From an uncultured Christensenellaceae bacterium (GTDB lineage: Bacteria; Bacillota; Clostridia; Christensenellales; UBA3700), in contig CALWRH010000005.1 in assembly GCA_944383895.1 (NCBI GenBank), positions 62,001 through 126,000 on the forward strand: DNA of 64,000 bases, given 5' to 3'. Positions within the stretch are counted from its first letter, which is position 1. Every line of letters starts with the position of its first letter. Positions 15,658 through 24,907 of this stretch are shown here, piece after piece. The notes below the pieces were generated by a model. The model ran no database searches. It saw only the letters and a program-made list of their open reading frames with translations, and was not told the DNA's origin. Both the position numbers and the translations under genes were made by a program.

Positions 15658-15676
15658 AGTTCTATGGAGGAAATAA

Positions 15677-15916
15677 ATGAAGTATAAAGATAAGTGGATT
15701 AGCAATGCGACTGATGAGGAATTAAGTGCTGAACGAGAAAAGGTTCGTCAGGATTTTTGCAATCCGAATTTTGATGATAATTATCGAGAAGAATGTCATA
15801 CAACGTTGGGCAGATTTGACAGAGAAATGAGTAAAAGGGCTTGGGGAAACGAAGAACCGCAAGCACCGAGCATTCATCGTGAACACGGATGGCACTTGCC
15901 TAATGATGACGATTGA
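15677..15916 (+). CDS. Small hypothetical protein of accessory type
   Basis: 79 residues, acidic and highly charged (SNATDEELSAEREKVRQDF, ECHTTLGRFDREMSKRAWGN). It resembles small proteins seen on clostridial mobile or accessory DNA, but I cannot name a function. It has a good GGAGG site 6 nt before the ATG and follows the ribbon-helix-helix-like gene by 19 bp, so the two are probably one transcript ending at the terminator 50 bp downstream. Confidence 0.65.
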   Translation: MKYKDKWISNATDEELSAEREKVRQDFCNPNFDDNYREECHTTLGRFDREMSKRAWGNEEPQAPSIHREHGWHLPNDDD

Positions 15917-15966
15917 ATTTTCAATGAGATAACTGTTTTTAACTGAATATAATAAGAAAAACGCAG

Positions 15967-16001
15967 AACGGCGCAGTCAAAAATGATTGCGTCGTTTTTC
16001 T
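15967..16001 (+). terminator. Terminator at the right end of the accessory patch
   Basis: AACGGCGCAGTC / GATTGCGTCGTT 12-bp stem with G-T wobbles, 6-nt loop and a T5 run. Confidence 0.75.
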
Positions 16002-16193
16002 ATCCCTACGGAGCGAATAGGAAAGGCGGCTTTTTTATAAGATTTCTCAAAATTCACGCGCGTCATACCTTTCAGGGCAGGGCGCGCTTATTTTATTATT
16101 TACCGCGCGTGAGCGTAAATAAAGACTTTGAAAAGCCGAAAAGAAAGGCGACAAAATTCTGCAAAAAAATTCAAAAAAATTTGCAAAAAAGTA

Positions 16194-16221
16194 TTGACAT
16201 AGCAAAAGTTCGTGCTATAAT
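16194..16221 (+). promoter_or_regulatory. ctsR operon promoter
   Basis: TTGACA (16194-16199), 16 nt, TATAAT (16216-16221): consensus hexamers of a vegetative sigma-A promoter, directly upstream of the CtsR operator. Confidence 0.88.
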
Positions 16222-16231
16222 TTAGACGAAA

Positions 16232-16248
16232 GGTCAAAGAAAGTCAAA
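16232..16248 (+). promoter_or_regulatory. CtsR operator
   Basis: GGTCAAA-GAA-AGTCAAA: the tandem heptad A/GGTCAAA-NAN-A/GGTCAAA recognised by CtsR, just downstream of the -10 element, so CtsR autoregulates its operon. Confidence 0.9.
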
Positions 16249-16270
16249 CATCAAAGACCGATCGGAAATA

Positions 16271-16316
16271 CCGCGTGAGGCTTTTCTCCGGAAGAGGAGA
16301 TAAAAGCGGATCGCGG
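16271..16316 (+). other. Extended hairpin in the ctsR 5' leader
   Basis: CCGCG (16271-16275) pairs with CGCGG (16312-16316), and inside it GCTTTTCTCC (16280-16289) pairs with GGAGA-ta-AAAGC (16296-16307). This makes a long imperfect stem with a 4x4 internal loop between promoter and ribosome-binding site, with no T run, so it is not a simple terminator. Confidence 0.45.
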
Positions 16317-16347
16317 CAATAAGGGCATGACCCGAAGGAGGCGGAAA

Positions 16348-16803
16348 ATGGCTAATATATCGGACAGCATAGAAAAATTTATATTGTCGTTTTTCGACGA
16401 CGGTGACGACAGCGTACAGCTTTCGAGAAACGAGCTCGCGCATTATTTCAACGTATCGCCGAGTCAGATAAATTACGTCCTTACCACGAGATTCGGCGTG
16501 GACAGAGGATATTATATAGAGTCGAGGCGCGGCGGCGGAGGATTTATAATGCTTGTCAGGCTGTCGCAGGATAAAGAGGATCTGCTCCCCGTGCTCATAA
16601 AAGAGCTCGACAACGAAAAAGAGCTGACTTACAACAAGGCGGCGGATATCGTTGACAGGTTGGAAAGAGAGGAGATAATCACATCTCAGGAAGCGGATAT
16701 TATAAAAAGCGCAATCAGCGATAAGGCACTTCAATCGGTAGCGGTCGAAAATCTCAGAAAAAACATATTCAAAGAAATACTTATCGCGCTTATCAGGAGG
16801 TAA
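16348..16803 (+). CDS. ctsR: Transcriptional repressor CtsR
   Basis: Class III heat-shock repressor that controls clp genes and is inactivated by heat. The winged-helix N-terminus is clear (ISDSIEKFILSFF, LARNELAHYF-type region, VSPSQINYVLTTRF), as is the glycine-rich wing ESRRGGGGFIML that contacts the operator and senses heat. 151 residues is typical. ATG 16348 has AAGGAGG 6 nt upstream; the in-frame ATG 16327 is upstream of that site. First gene of ctsR-mcsA-mcsB-clpC. Confidence 0.97.
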   Translation: MANISDSIEKFILSFFDDGDDSVQLSRNELAHYFNVSPSQINYVLTTRFGVDRGYYIESRRGGGGFIMLVRLSQDKEDLLPVLIKELDNEKELTYNKAADIVDRLEREEIITSQEADIIKSAISDKALQSVAVENLRKNIFKEILIALIRR

Positions 16804-16808
16804 CGGAT

Positions 16809-17375
16809 ATGAACAACGAAAACGGAAAACTTCATATGTGTCAGGTCTGCGGCAAACGTCCCGCGACCGTATTCATAAAGAACAATATAAACGGCAAAAT
16901 CATTGAGAAAGAGCTCTGCGCGGAGTGCGCGGCTCAACTTCAGGGCACGGATATGCTCGAAGACATATTCGTGAACGGGGTCAACGGATTGTTCTCGTCC
17001 ATAATGGGCATGCCTTTCGAAGAAGACGAAAGATCCCGTATAAGAGAGCGTGCCTGCCCCAACTGCGGTATGACTGAAAGACAGATCAGAGAAAGTTATA
17101 CTTTCGGATGCAGCGAGTGCTACAAGACTTTTCAGGACCTTGCGAAAGAATTCGTTTCAAAGCTCGGCGGTACGGCGCACAAGGGCAGAACGCCCAAGGG
17201 TTACAAGGGATTGTCCGAGGGCACGTCCGTAAAAGAAGAGAGCAAGAAAGAGCTCACAGTATCCGAAAAGATACAGGAGCTTGAACGCAAGATGAAAGAA
17301 GCTGCGGCAAACGAAGATTACGACACCGCGCTTTCGGTAAAAAAACAGATAGAAGAACTCAAGAGGAGGGGCTGA
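16809..17375 (+). CDS. mcsA: McsA, zinc-binding activator of McsB
   Basis: Adaptor that binds and activates the arginine kinase McsB. Four CxxC pairs bind zinc: CQVCG, CAECA, CPNCG and CSECY. The C-terminus is a UVR motif helix pair (KIQELERKMKEAAANEDYDT, then ALSVKKQIEEL). 188 residues is usual. GGAGG lies just before the start, 5 bp after ctsR. Confidence 0.95.
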   Translation: MNNENGKLHMCQVCGKRPATVFIKNNINGKIIEKELCAECAAQLQGTDMLEDIFVNGVNGLFSSIMGMPFEEDERSRIRERACPNCGMTERQIRESYTFGCSECYKTFQDLAKEFVSKLGGTAHKGRTPKGYKGLSEGTSVKEESKKELTVSEKIQELERKMKEAAANEDYDTALSVKKQIEELKRRG

Positions 17376-17378
17376 AAG

Positions 17379-18377
17379 ATGAACGACATGGTAGACGACG
17401 TAGTGGTATCGACGAGGATACGTTTCGCAAGAAACATCAAAAATCTTCCTTTCCCCAAGAGGCTCAGCGGACAGGAGGAGATATATTCGGTATTGATGAA
17501 AGGCGTAAAAGAGGCTTGCGACGAACTGTTCAAGACTAAGTTTTACAAGATGTGCGATATTGACGAACTGCTCGCGCAGTCTTACGTCGAAAAGCATCTC
17601 ATCAGCAACGACCTTATCAAAAACGTCAACTTCGGCGCGCTTGCGGTAAACGAGGACGAAGACATTTCCGTCATGATAAACGAAGAAGATCACATCAGAG
17701 AGCAATGCATAACGGACGGATTCGATCTCGACGGAGCTTACAAAAAATTGCTTAAGGTAGACGAAAAGACAAGTCAGAAACTCGATATCGCGTTCGATCC
17801 TCAGCTGGGTTACCTGACTGCTTGCCCGACCAATCTCGGAGCGGCGATGAGGGCGTCCGTAATGGTGTTTTTGCCCGCATTGACGCTGACCAAGAAGATC
17901 AACACGCTTATAGCAGATCTGCAAAGACTCGACTTTACCACGAGAGGAGTTTACGGAGAAGGCAGCGGCGCGCAAGGGTTCATGTATCAGATATCCAATC
18001 AGGCTACCGTGGGCAAGAGCGAAGAGGACATAATCAAACTCGTCAAGAAGACGGTCGGCAGCATTATAGAAATAGAACGCAAAGAGAGGGAAAACCTCAA
18101 GAAGACGCACGGCATCGAGTTGCAGGACAAGATAATGCGTGCGTTCGGAATACTGACAAACTGCTATCTTATAGATTCGGGCGAGTTTTCTCAGCTTCTC
18201 GGTTACGTAAAGTTGGGCGTCGCGCTCGGATATATAGACAGAGATATGAATAAAATAAACAAATTGTTGACGCTTTCTCAACCTGCGATGCTCTGCATGC
18301 TTGCGGCAAAAAAACTTCAGCCGCACGACAGAGATAAGGCGAGAGCCGCGCTGGGGAGAAAGTTCCTCGAGAAATAA
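17379..18377 (+). CDS. mcsB: Protein arginine kinase McsB
   Basis: Phosphorylates arginines on misfolded proteins, marking them for ClpC-ClpP. Phosphagen-kinase motifs: VVSTRIRFARNIKNLPFP at 8-25 and the catalytic loop TACPTNLGAAMRASVMV with the essential Cys, then GVYGEGSGAQG. 332 residues is slightly shorter than the usual 350-365. It starts 3 bp after mcsA and ends 15 bp before clpC. Confidence 0.95.
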   Translation: MNDMVDDVVVSTRIRFARNIKNLPFPKRLSGQEEIYSVLMKGVKEACDELFKTKFYKMCDIDELLAQSYVEKHLISNDLIKNVNFGALAVNEDEDISVMINEEDHIREQCITDGFDLDGAYKKLLKVDEKTSQKLDIAFDPQLGYLTACPTNLGAAMRASVMVFLPALTLTKKINTLIADLQRLDFTTRGVYGEGSGAQGFMYQISNQATVGKSEEDIIKLVKKTVGSIIEIERKERENLKKTHGIELQDKIMRAFGILTNCYLIDSGEFSQLLGYVKLGVALGYIDRDMNKINKLLTLSQPAMLCMLAAKKLQPHDRDKARAALGRKFLEK

Positions 18378-18392
18378 AGGAGGTACAGGACT

Positions 18393-20930
18393 ATGAGTAA
18401 TTTTTCAAATGAGTGCAAAGAAGTAATAGTCAACGCGCAGAGATATGCGGCTACTTCGGGCGGATTGCTCGGTACGGAGCATCTGCTTATGGGTATGGCG
18501 ACCGCTACAAACTGCCGCGCTTATCAGATATTGCAGAAATACGGAATAACGGAGGAGAGCCTGCAAGGGCTTATCCCTCAGGACGGCGCTCCCGTGAGCG
18601 AAATCGTACTCAGCAACAGAGTACAGTCGATCTTCAGATATGCAAAGAGTATCGCGGGATCGATAGGACAGGATTCGATCAGCTCAGTGGCATTGCTTTA
18701 TGCGATGTTTGCAGAGCCTGACAGCGTTGCGGTAAGAGCCATAGCTATGATCGCAGATCCCGAAGAGGTCAAAAACGCATTGGCGAAGTCCTTGCTTTCG
18801 GGCGGTTTCGGTCTGGACGAAGAAGGTTACGGGTCTGGCAACGGAAGTTTTTCACAGACATCGGGCAATGGCAAAGGACACAAGCTTTCTGAAAATCTGC
18901 TCAAATTCGGCAGCGATCTGACCGAAAAGGCAAGCGAAGGCAAGCTCGATCCGATCATCGGCAGAAGCAAAGAAATAGAAAGGATAATTCAGATACTTTC
19001 AAGACGTACCAAAAACAACCCCGTGCTCATCGGCGAGCCCGGCGTAGGTAAGAGTGCGATAGTAGAGGGCTTGGCTCAGGCGATCGTAAAAGGCGAAGTG
19101 CCCGAAACGCTCAAAAACAAGATAGTCTACGCTCTCGATATCACGAGCCTCGTTGCGGGCAGCAAGTACCGCGGCGAGTTTGAAGAAAAGCTCAAAAACG
19201 TGATAAACGAGATAAAAGCCAACGGCAACATCATCGTGTTTATCGACGAGATACACATGATCGTCGGTGCGGGCGATACCAAGGACGGCGCAATGGACGC
19301 AGCAAATATTCTCAAGCCTATGCTTGCGAGAGGCGAAATGCAGACCATCGGCGCAACTACGATAGAGGAATACCGCAAATTTATCGAAAAGGACAGCGCG
19401 CTCGAAAGAAGATTCCAGCCTATCACGGTAGATCCGCCGTCAGTCGAAGATACGGTAACGATACTTAAAGGTATCCGCGAAAAGTACGAGGCTCACCACG
19501 GCGTAAAGATCACGGACGAGGCTCTCGAGGCTGCGGCAGAGATGTCTGACAGATACATCAGCGACAGATTTTTGCCTGATAAGGCTATCGACCTTATAGA
19601 CGAGGCGTCGTCCAAGAAAAAGACGGGTTCGTTCACACTCCCTAAGGACGTAAGAGATCTCGAGGAGAAAGAGGCAAAGCTCTCTATCGACGAAAAGGCT
19701 TGCGCATCCAGAGAGGATTACGAAGGCGCTGCTAAGATCCAGAAGGAAAAGAAAAAGGTGCACGAGCAGATGCTCAAGGCAAAAGAGAGCTGGATGCAGA
19801 ACCGCGGCAAAGAAGATCTGACCGTCACCGCAGACGATATCGCCAACGTCGTTGCGAGCTGGACGTCCATCCCGGTAGTCAAGCTTACCGAGAGCGAGGC
19901 GGACAGACTGCTCAAAATGGAAGATATCCTGAGAAAGAGAGTCATCGGACAGGAAGAGGCTATAAGCGCAGTCGCAAAAGCTGTCAGACGTGCGAGAGCG
20001 GGCATCAAAGACCCCAAGAGACCGATAGGTTCGTTTATATTCTTAGGACCTACGGGCGTAGGTAAGACCGAACTTTGCAAAGCACTCGCAGAGGCGATGT
20101 TCGGCGATGAAAATATGCTTGTGCGTATAGATATGTCCGAGTATATGGAAAAGGAGAACGTGTCCAAGCTTATAGGTTCGGCACCCGGTTACGTCGGATA
20201 CGACGAGGGCGGACAGCTTACCGAAAAAGTGAGGAGAAAACCGTATTCGGTAGTGCTTTTCGATGAGATAGAAAAGGCTCACCCCGACGTGTTCAACATA
20301 CTTCTCCAGATACTCGACGACGGCAGACTTACAGACTCTCACGGCAGAACGGTAAACTTCAAAAATACCATCGTGATCATGACTTCCAACGTCGGAGCGG
20401 GCGAGATCAAGGCGAGCAGGCTCGGTTTCGGCAGCAAGGACGAAGAGAAGAAGTACGAGGATATGAAGGAAAGACAGATGGAGGCTCTGAGAAGAAAATT
20501 CCGTCCCGAATTCCTCAACCGTATAGACGACACGATAATTTTCCGTTCTCTGACGGAAGACGACATGGGCAAGATCGTGGATATGCTGCTCAAACAGCTT
20601 GAAAAGCGTCTTGAGCAGACAGAGATCAGACTCGAAGTCAGCGATAAGGCAAAAGAGTATATCGTCAAAGAGGGCAGCAACGTAGAATACGGCGCAAGAC
20701 CTCTTAGAAGAGCCATCCAGAAGATGATCGAGGACGAACTCAGCGAGAAGATACTGACCAAAGAAGTCAAGGAAGGAGATCTTGTCAAAGTAGATTTTGA
20801 CGGAGAAAAGCTGACTTTCGCATCGGATGAAGAAAAATCCGATACGGCAAAAACCGAAGAACCGCAAAAATCGCAGGATAAACCTGCGGACGACAAAGGC
20901 GACAAGCCCGAAGACGGCGGCAAAGAATAA
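18393..20930 (+). CDS. clpC: ATP-dependent Clp protease ATPase subunit ClpC
   Basis: AAA+ unfoldase that feeds ClpP. The N-terminal Clp-N repeat domain (1-145) includes LGTEHLLMGM. Two Walker A motifs are GEPGVGKSAIVEG (about 212) and GPTGVGKTELCKA (about 552). The middle domain has EDYEGAAKIQKEKKK, and the C-terminal D2-small domain contains NVEYGARPLRRAIQ. A charged, Pro/Lys/Glu-rich tail of about 35 residues follows, longer than usual. AGGAGG precedes the ATG. clpP is not in the window. Confidence 0.97.
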   Translation: MSNFSNECKEVIVNAQRYAATSGGLLGTEHLLMGMATATNCRAYQILQKYGITEESLQGLIPQDGAPVSEIVLSNRVQSIFRYAKSIAGSIGQDSISSVALLYAMFAEPDSVAVRAIAMIADPEEVKNALAKSLLSGGFGLDEEGYGSGNGSFSQTSGNGKGHKLSENLLKFGSDLTEKASEGKLDPIIGRSKEIERIIQILSRRTKNNPVLIGEPGVGKSAIVEGLAQAIVKGEVPETLKNKIVYALDITSLVAGSKYRGEFEEKLKNVINEIKANGNIIVFIDEIHMIVGAGDTKDGAMDAANILKPMLARGEMQTIGATTIEEYRKFIEKDSALERRFQPITVDPPSVEDTVTILKGIREKYEAHHGVKITDEALEAAAEMSDRYISDRFLPDKAIDLIDEASSKKKTGSFTLPKDVRDLEEKEAKLSIDEKACASREDYEGAAKIQKEKKKVHEQMLKAKESWMQNRGKEDLTVTADDIANVVASWTSIPVVKLTESEADRLLKMEDILRKRVIGQEEAISAVAKAVRRARAGIKDPKRPIGSFIFLGPTGVGKTELCKALAEAMFGDENMLVRIDMSEYMEKENVSKLIGSAPGYVGYDEGGQLTEKVRRKPYSVVLFDEIEKAHPDVFNILLQILDDGRLTDSHGRTVNFKNTIVIMTSNVGAGEIKASRLGFGSKDEEKKYEDMKERQMEALRRKFRPEFLNRIDDTIIFRSLTEDDMGKIVDMLLKQLEKRLEQTEIRLEVSDKAKEYIVKEGSNVEYGARPLRRAIQKMIEDELSEKILTKEVKEGDLVKVDFDGEKLTFASDEEKSDTAKTEEPQKSQDKPADDKGDKPEDGGKE

Positions 20931-20943
20931 TTCAAAACAAGAG

Positions 20944-20972
20944 GCGGCGGAGAGATCCGCCGCTTTTTTTTG
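20944..20972 (+). terminator. Terminator of the ctsR operon
   Basis: GCGGCGGA-GAGA-TCCGCCGC perfect 8-bp stem followed by T8. Confidence 0.95.
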
Positions 20973-21136
20973 TATGCTTTAGTCGCAGAACACGAAATAT
21001 AAACGTCGCAATAAGCATAATTGCAGTAACGCCGCAACGCGTTATAAACTTTTTATGCAAAGACTGAAAAATTTTATACGGATTTTTCAAACAGGTAGTA
21101 TAATGGTATAGGATTATGAGTTGAGAGGTGTGACAT

Positions 21137-21937
21137 ATGAGTAATTCGGGGCTTGTTGCTCTCGGTTTTGCGCTGATTTTCTTATTTACTTGCGCTGGTT
21201 CTGCAACGGTATACCTTTTTAAGGGCGAGATTTCGCCAAAGCTCAACACTTTGTTCCTCGGTTTTGCGGCAGGCGTAATGATAGCCGCTACGGTATGGTC
21301 GCTTATGATACCGTCTATCGAGGGTGCGAGCGAAATTTTTAACGGCAACAAATATCTGTCCATCATTCCCGCAGCGGTAGGATTTATAGCGGGCGGTCTG
21401 TTCCTGGTTTTTCTCGACAAAGTCATACCGCACTTCCACCTCGGTACGGACAAAGAAGAAGGACACCGCAGCAATTTTGAAAAGTCTACTAAATTTTTTC
21501 TTGCTGTGACCATACACAACATACCTGAAGGTATAGCGGCAGGCGTTGCTTTCGGTGCCGCAGCGTCGCTCGGAGACCACGCCGCATACCTGTCCGCACT
21601 CGGACTTGCGATAGGTCTGGGACTTCAGAACTTCCCCGAAGGCGCGTCCGTAGCTCTTCCTATGAAGAATCTGACGGGCAGCAGGCATAAAGCGTTTTTG
21701 CTCGGTTCGTTCAGCGGCATCGTTGAGCCTATATTCGCTTTGCTCGGTTTTTATCTCGCGGCTTTCGTAAGCGTGTTGCAACCATGGTTGCTTGCGTTTG
21801 CGGGCGGTGCAATGATATTCGTCGTTGCAGAAGACCTGATACCCGACGCAAAACTTGCGGAGCATCCGCACCTCGGCACATGGGGCGTTATGGCGGGTTT
21901 CGTCATAATGATGGTGCTCGACGTCGTGCTCGGCTGA
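21137..21937 (+). CDS. ZIP family metal transporter
   Basis: 266-residue ZIP permease of the GufA/ZupT-like branch, predicted to import zinc or another divalent metal. About eight transmembrane helices; the metal-path motifs HNIPEGIAAGVAFGAA in helix 4 and NFPEGASVALPM in helix 5 are visible. GAGAGGTG precedes the ATG and a TATAAT (21099-21104) lies upstream. It is a single-gene unit between two terminators. Substrate cannot be decided from sequence; no metal-regulator site was recognised. Confidence 0.9.
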   Translation: MSNSGLVALGFALIFLFTCAGSATVYLFKGEISPKLNTLFLGFAAGVMIAATVWSLMIPSIEGASEIFNGNKYLSIIPAAVGFIAGGLFLVFLDKVIPHFHLGTDKEEGHRSNFEKSTKFFLAVTIHNIPEGIAAGVAFGAAASLGDHAAYLSALGLAIGLGLQNFPEGASVALPMKNLTGSRHKAFLLGSFSGIVEPIFALLGFYLAAFVSVLQPWLLAFAGGAMIFVVAEDLIPDAKLAEHPHLGTWGVMAGFVIMMVLDVVLG

Positions 21938-21958
21938 AATCAAATTGGTATAAATATT

Positions 21959-21989
21959 ACGGAGTCTTGCAAAAGGCTCCGTTTTTTTA
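21959..21989 (+). terminator. Terminator after the ZIP gene
   Basis: ACGGAGTCTT-GCAA-AAGGCTCCGT stem (one G-T pair) with T7. Confidence 0.9.
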
Positions 21990-22000
21990 TTTTCTCAAGC

Positions 22001-22065
22001 TTACAAAAAACTTACAATAGACTGACTTTTGCTTGATAGTTAAGAAAATCCGCCTTTGATACAAT
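22001..22065 (+). promoter_or_regulatory. Pho-box-like repeats and pstS promoter
   Basis: Two perfect TTACAA hexamers (22001-22006 and 22012-22017) in 11-nt register, with a weak third (TGACTT, 22023), match the TT(A/C)ACA 11-nt repeat format of Bacillota PhoP boxes. The -10 TACAAT (22060-22065) lacks a good -35, as expected for an activator-dependent promoter. Confidence 0.6.
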
Positions 22066-22092
22066 CTTGTTGTACAACACAGGAGGTTTAAT

Positions 22093-22908
22093 ATGAAAGG
22101 CAAAAAAATATTGATGTTCGCAATGGTTTGCGTGATCGCCGCAGGTATTTGCGCGGCAGCGTTTACGGGATGTTCCGGTTCGGACGCTAACGAAGTGATA
22201 ATAACGGGTTCTACATCCGTTACTCCACTTATGGAGAAACTCGCAGAGGCATTTGAGGCAAAGAACGGCGACGTTACGATACTCATCACGGGTTCGGGTT
22301 CGTCCCAGGGTATAGCAGACGCACAGAAAGGAGCGTGCGAAATAGGCATGTCGTCACGTGCGCTCAAAGCCGAAGAGCTCGAAACTCTTGAGTCTATCGA
22401 GATATGCAAGGACGGTATAGCAATAATCGTTAATAAGGATTGCGAACTCACCGACGTAACGAGCGAGCAGGTTTACAATCTGTATGCAAACGGCACCGCT
22501 ATCGGCAGCGTAAATACCCCCGTAAACCGTAGTAACGGCAGCGGTACGAGAGACGGTTTCAACGAGCTTATCAAAAATTCCGAGGGCAACAGCCTTAAAG
22601 AACTCAAAGAGCTCAAAGGCGAAACACAGGATCAGACGGGCAGCGTTATCGAAAGAGTTGCGGGTGCAAAGAACGTTATGGGATACATATCTCTCGGCTC
22701 TCTCAACGACAGAGTAAAGGCGTTAACTCTCGACGGAGTGGCAGCTACCGTAGAGAATATCAAATCTGGTGATTACAAACTGCAAAGACCGTTCGTGCTC
22801 GCTGTCAAGAAAGACGCAGAGCTCAGCGACGCGGCAAAGAGATTCCTCGACTTCATACAGAGCGAAGAAGGCAAAAAGATCATCGCGGATTTCGGTTGCA
22901 TAGTATGA
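22093..22908 (+). CDS. pstS: Phosphate-binding lipoprotein PstS
   Basis: Extracellular phosphate receptor of the Pst ABC transporter. The signal peptide ends in lipobox FTGC with Cys27 as the lipid-anchored residue. Phosphate-binding segments are visible: ITGSTSVTPLM, ITGSGSSQGIADAQ, IGMSSRALK and NRSNGSGTRDGF. 271 residues is normal. AGGAGG precedes the ATG, and a GTTGTACAAC palindrome lies just before that. First gene of the pst-pho cluster. Confidence 0.97.
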   Translation: MKGKKILMFAMVCVIAAGICAAAFTGCSGSDANEVIITGSTSVTPLMEKLAEAFEAKNGDVTILITGSGSSQGIADAQKGACEIGMSSRALKAEELETLESIEICKDGIAIIVNKDCELTDVTSEQVYNLYANGTAIGSVNTPVNRSNGSGTRDGFNELIKNSEGNSLKELKELKGETQDQTGSVIERVAGAKNVMGYISLGSLNDRVKALTLDGVAATVENIKSGDYKLQRPFVLAVKKDAELSDAAKRFLDFIQSEEGKKIIADFGCIV

Positions 22909-22909
22909 T

Positions 22910-24907
22910 ATGAATCGATCGGTAAAAGTTAATTCCAATACGGTAAAAGAAACCGTCGCCGGGATCGTGTTTTTCCTGGCGGCGTGTTTCGCCGTATTGT
23001 CGGTAGCCGCGATAATCGGCTATCTTTTATACGCGGGCGTGCCTGCTTTCAGAGAAATAGGCGTATTCAATTTCCTGTTCGGCACGACGTGGTCGCCCGG
23101 TTATTCGGGACCCGCATCGGAGAAATTCGGCATACTCCCGATGATAGTAGGTTCGACTATCGCCACGGGAGGCGCGTTGCTTTTCGGCGGTACGCTCGGC
23201 ATAGCGGTTGCGGTATTCAACGTTTATTTCTGTCCTAAGAAACTCAAGATGCCGCTTACGCAGCTTATCAGCGTACTTGCAGGTATTCCCAGCGTTATTT
23301 ACGGATATTTCGGCTTAAAACAGATCGTTCCCGCACTCGCGGCGATAAGCCCGAGCGGTAACGGTACGGGTATACTCGCGGTTTCTCTCGTACTCGGCAT
23401 AATGATTCTTCCCACAGTGGCAAGTCTTGCAAAAGACGCATTGTCGGCTGTGCCCGAGGCTTATTACGAAGGAGCGCTCGCGCTCGGACTCACCAAGGAA
23501 CAGAGCGTGTTCAAAGTTCTCGTCCCTTCGGCTAAATCCGGCATAATGACGGCTTTGGGGCTCGGCATAGGCAGAGCGGTCGGAGAAACGATGGCAGTCA
23601 TCATGGTCGCGGGCAATACGGTGCAGTTCCCCAAAGGTCTTTTCGACGGCTTTATGACGCTTACGGGCAATATCGTTATGGATATGTCCTATGCGTCCGG
23701 AGTGCACAGAAGCGCGCTTGTAGCGACGGGTTTCGTTCTGCTCATATTCATACTCGTGCTCAACGGTATTCTGTATGCAGTCAAGAGCGGAGGGAAAGGC
23801 GGAGAAAAGAAAAAGTTCCGTTTTGCCGTCAGCGGCAGCGAAGATGTTACGGCAAAAGGCAAAACGCGTTCCGCAGCGGGCAGAAAACTGTATGCGGCAA
23901 GAGTGAAAACGGCTGGAGCGTTGAATAAATGCATGGACGCGGTATCCTGCGCCTGTTCGAAAGTAAAGTCGGCTTTTTCGACAGCGTTTGAAAAAATATC
24001 GTTTACTTTCGGCAAGGTCCGCTCTAAGATCTCTAGCACAGGAAAGGACGAGAACGGCGACGTCGTTTACAGAACGAGGACGTTCTTTTACACTTTGCTC
24101 AAATGGCTGTGTTTCGCGGGCGCGGCGATAATGATCGCGGCGATCGCATATCTTATCGGATTTATAGTAGTAAAAGGCGTTCAGGCGTTTACCGTGATAG
24201 GCTTTACTGACTTTTTATTCGGGAAAGCGGGAGCAGGCAAAAACTCTCTCGCGCCCGCTTTCGTAAGTACGGGCGCTCTTATCGGGATCGCGCTTGCGAT
24301 AGCGTTGCCGATAGGAATATGCGCGGCGATATATCTCGTCGAATATTCAAAGAGCGGAAGCAGAGCTGTCAGGATAATACGTCTTTTTACAGATACGCTC
24401 TCGGGCATACCGAGCATAGTGTTCGGTCTTTTCGGCGTAATAGTTTTCAACGACGCGTTCGGGCTCGGCTACAGTCTGATGTCGGGCGGACTCACGTTGT
24501 CGATAATGATACTTCCGACAATAGTCAGGTCGGTGGAGGAAAGTCTGATAAACGTTCCGCTTGCATACAGAGAGGCGAGTTACGCTCTCGGTGCGGGCAA
24601 AATACACACTATCGGCAAAGTAGTTCTGCCGTGTGCTCTAAAAGGAATACTTACGGCTACGGTACTCAGTATCGGCCGTATAGTAAGCGAATCCGCCGCG
24701 CTTTTGCTCACCGCGGGTTCGGTAAAGAATATGCCGAGAAACGTGATGTCGCCCGGCAGCAGTTTTGCGGTAATGATGTACATGTTCGCAAGCGAGGGAC
24801 TTTACATGAACGAGGCATACGCTACCGCGCTCGTACTCATAGTGCTCGTAGTAGTTATAAACGCGCTCGTATTCGCGATAAGACCCAAAAAGGAGAAAAA
24901 AGCATGA
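22910..24907 (+). CDS. pstCA: Fused phosphate ABC transporter permease PstC-PstA
   Basis: A single 665-residue frame holds both Pst permeases. Residues 1 to about 295 are PstC ([32 protein letters not shown], coupling helix [20 protein letters not shown]). A basic, Ala/Lys/Ser-rich cytosolic linker of about 95 residues follows ([24 protein letters not shown]). PstA runs from about 390 to the end ([17 protein letters not shown], coupling helix [16 protein letters not shown]). In most bacteria these are two genes. No frame break or internal ribosome-binding site is seen. It begins 1 bp after pstS and overlaps pstB (ATGA). Both EAA-type loops are intact, so one polypeptide should supply the whole channel. 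Confidence 0.95.
   Translation: MNRSVKVNSNTVKETVAGIVFFLAACFAVLSVAAIIGYLLYAGVPAFREIGVFNFLFGTTWSPGYSGPASEKFGILPMIVGSTIATGGALLFGGTLGIAVAVFNVYFCPKKLKMPLTQLISVLAGIPSVIYGYFGLKQIVPALAAISPSGNGTGILAVSLVLGIMILPTVASLAKDALSAVPEAYYEGALALGLTKEQSVFKVLVPSAKSGIMTALGLGIGRAVGETMAVIMVAGNTVQFPKGLFDGFMTLTGNIVMDMSYASGVHRSALVATGFVLLIFILVLNGILYAVKSGGKGGEKKKFRFAVSGSEDVTAKGKTRSAAGRKLYAARVKTAGALNKCMDAVSCACSKVKSAFSTAFEKISFTFGKVRSKISSTGKDENGDVVYRTRTFFYTLLKWLCFAGAAIMIAAIAYLIGFIVVKGVQAFTVIGFTDFLFGKAGAGKNSLAPAFVSTGALIGIALAIALPIGICAAIYLVEYSKSGSRAVRIIRLFTDTLSGIPSIVFGLFGVIVFNDAFGLGYSLMSGGLTLSIMILPTIVRSVEESLINVPLAYREASYALGAGKIHTIGKVVLPCALKGILTATVLSIGRIVSESAALLLTAGSVKNMPRNVMSPGSSFAVMMYMFASEGLYMNEAYATALVLIVLVVVINALVFAIRPKKEKKA

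Noticed and set aside
15983..16225. 80-codon open frame upstream of ctsR
   Set aside because: No ribosome-binding site, implausible composition, and it runs through the ctsR promoter; its start lies in the terminator of the accessory patch.
23790..24080. Hidden stop or frameshift separating PstC and PstA
   Set aside because: The frame was followed through the linker without interruption, and no ribosome-binding site with ATG or GTG precedes the PstA part.
24319..24903. Long N-terminal extension of PstB
   Set aside because: Reads the PstA coding region in another frame; the PstB family start coincides with the ATGA overlap at 24904.
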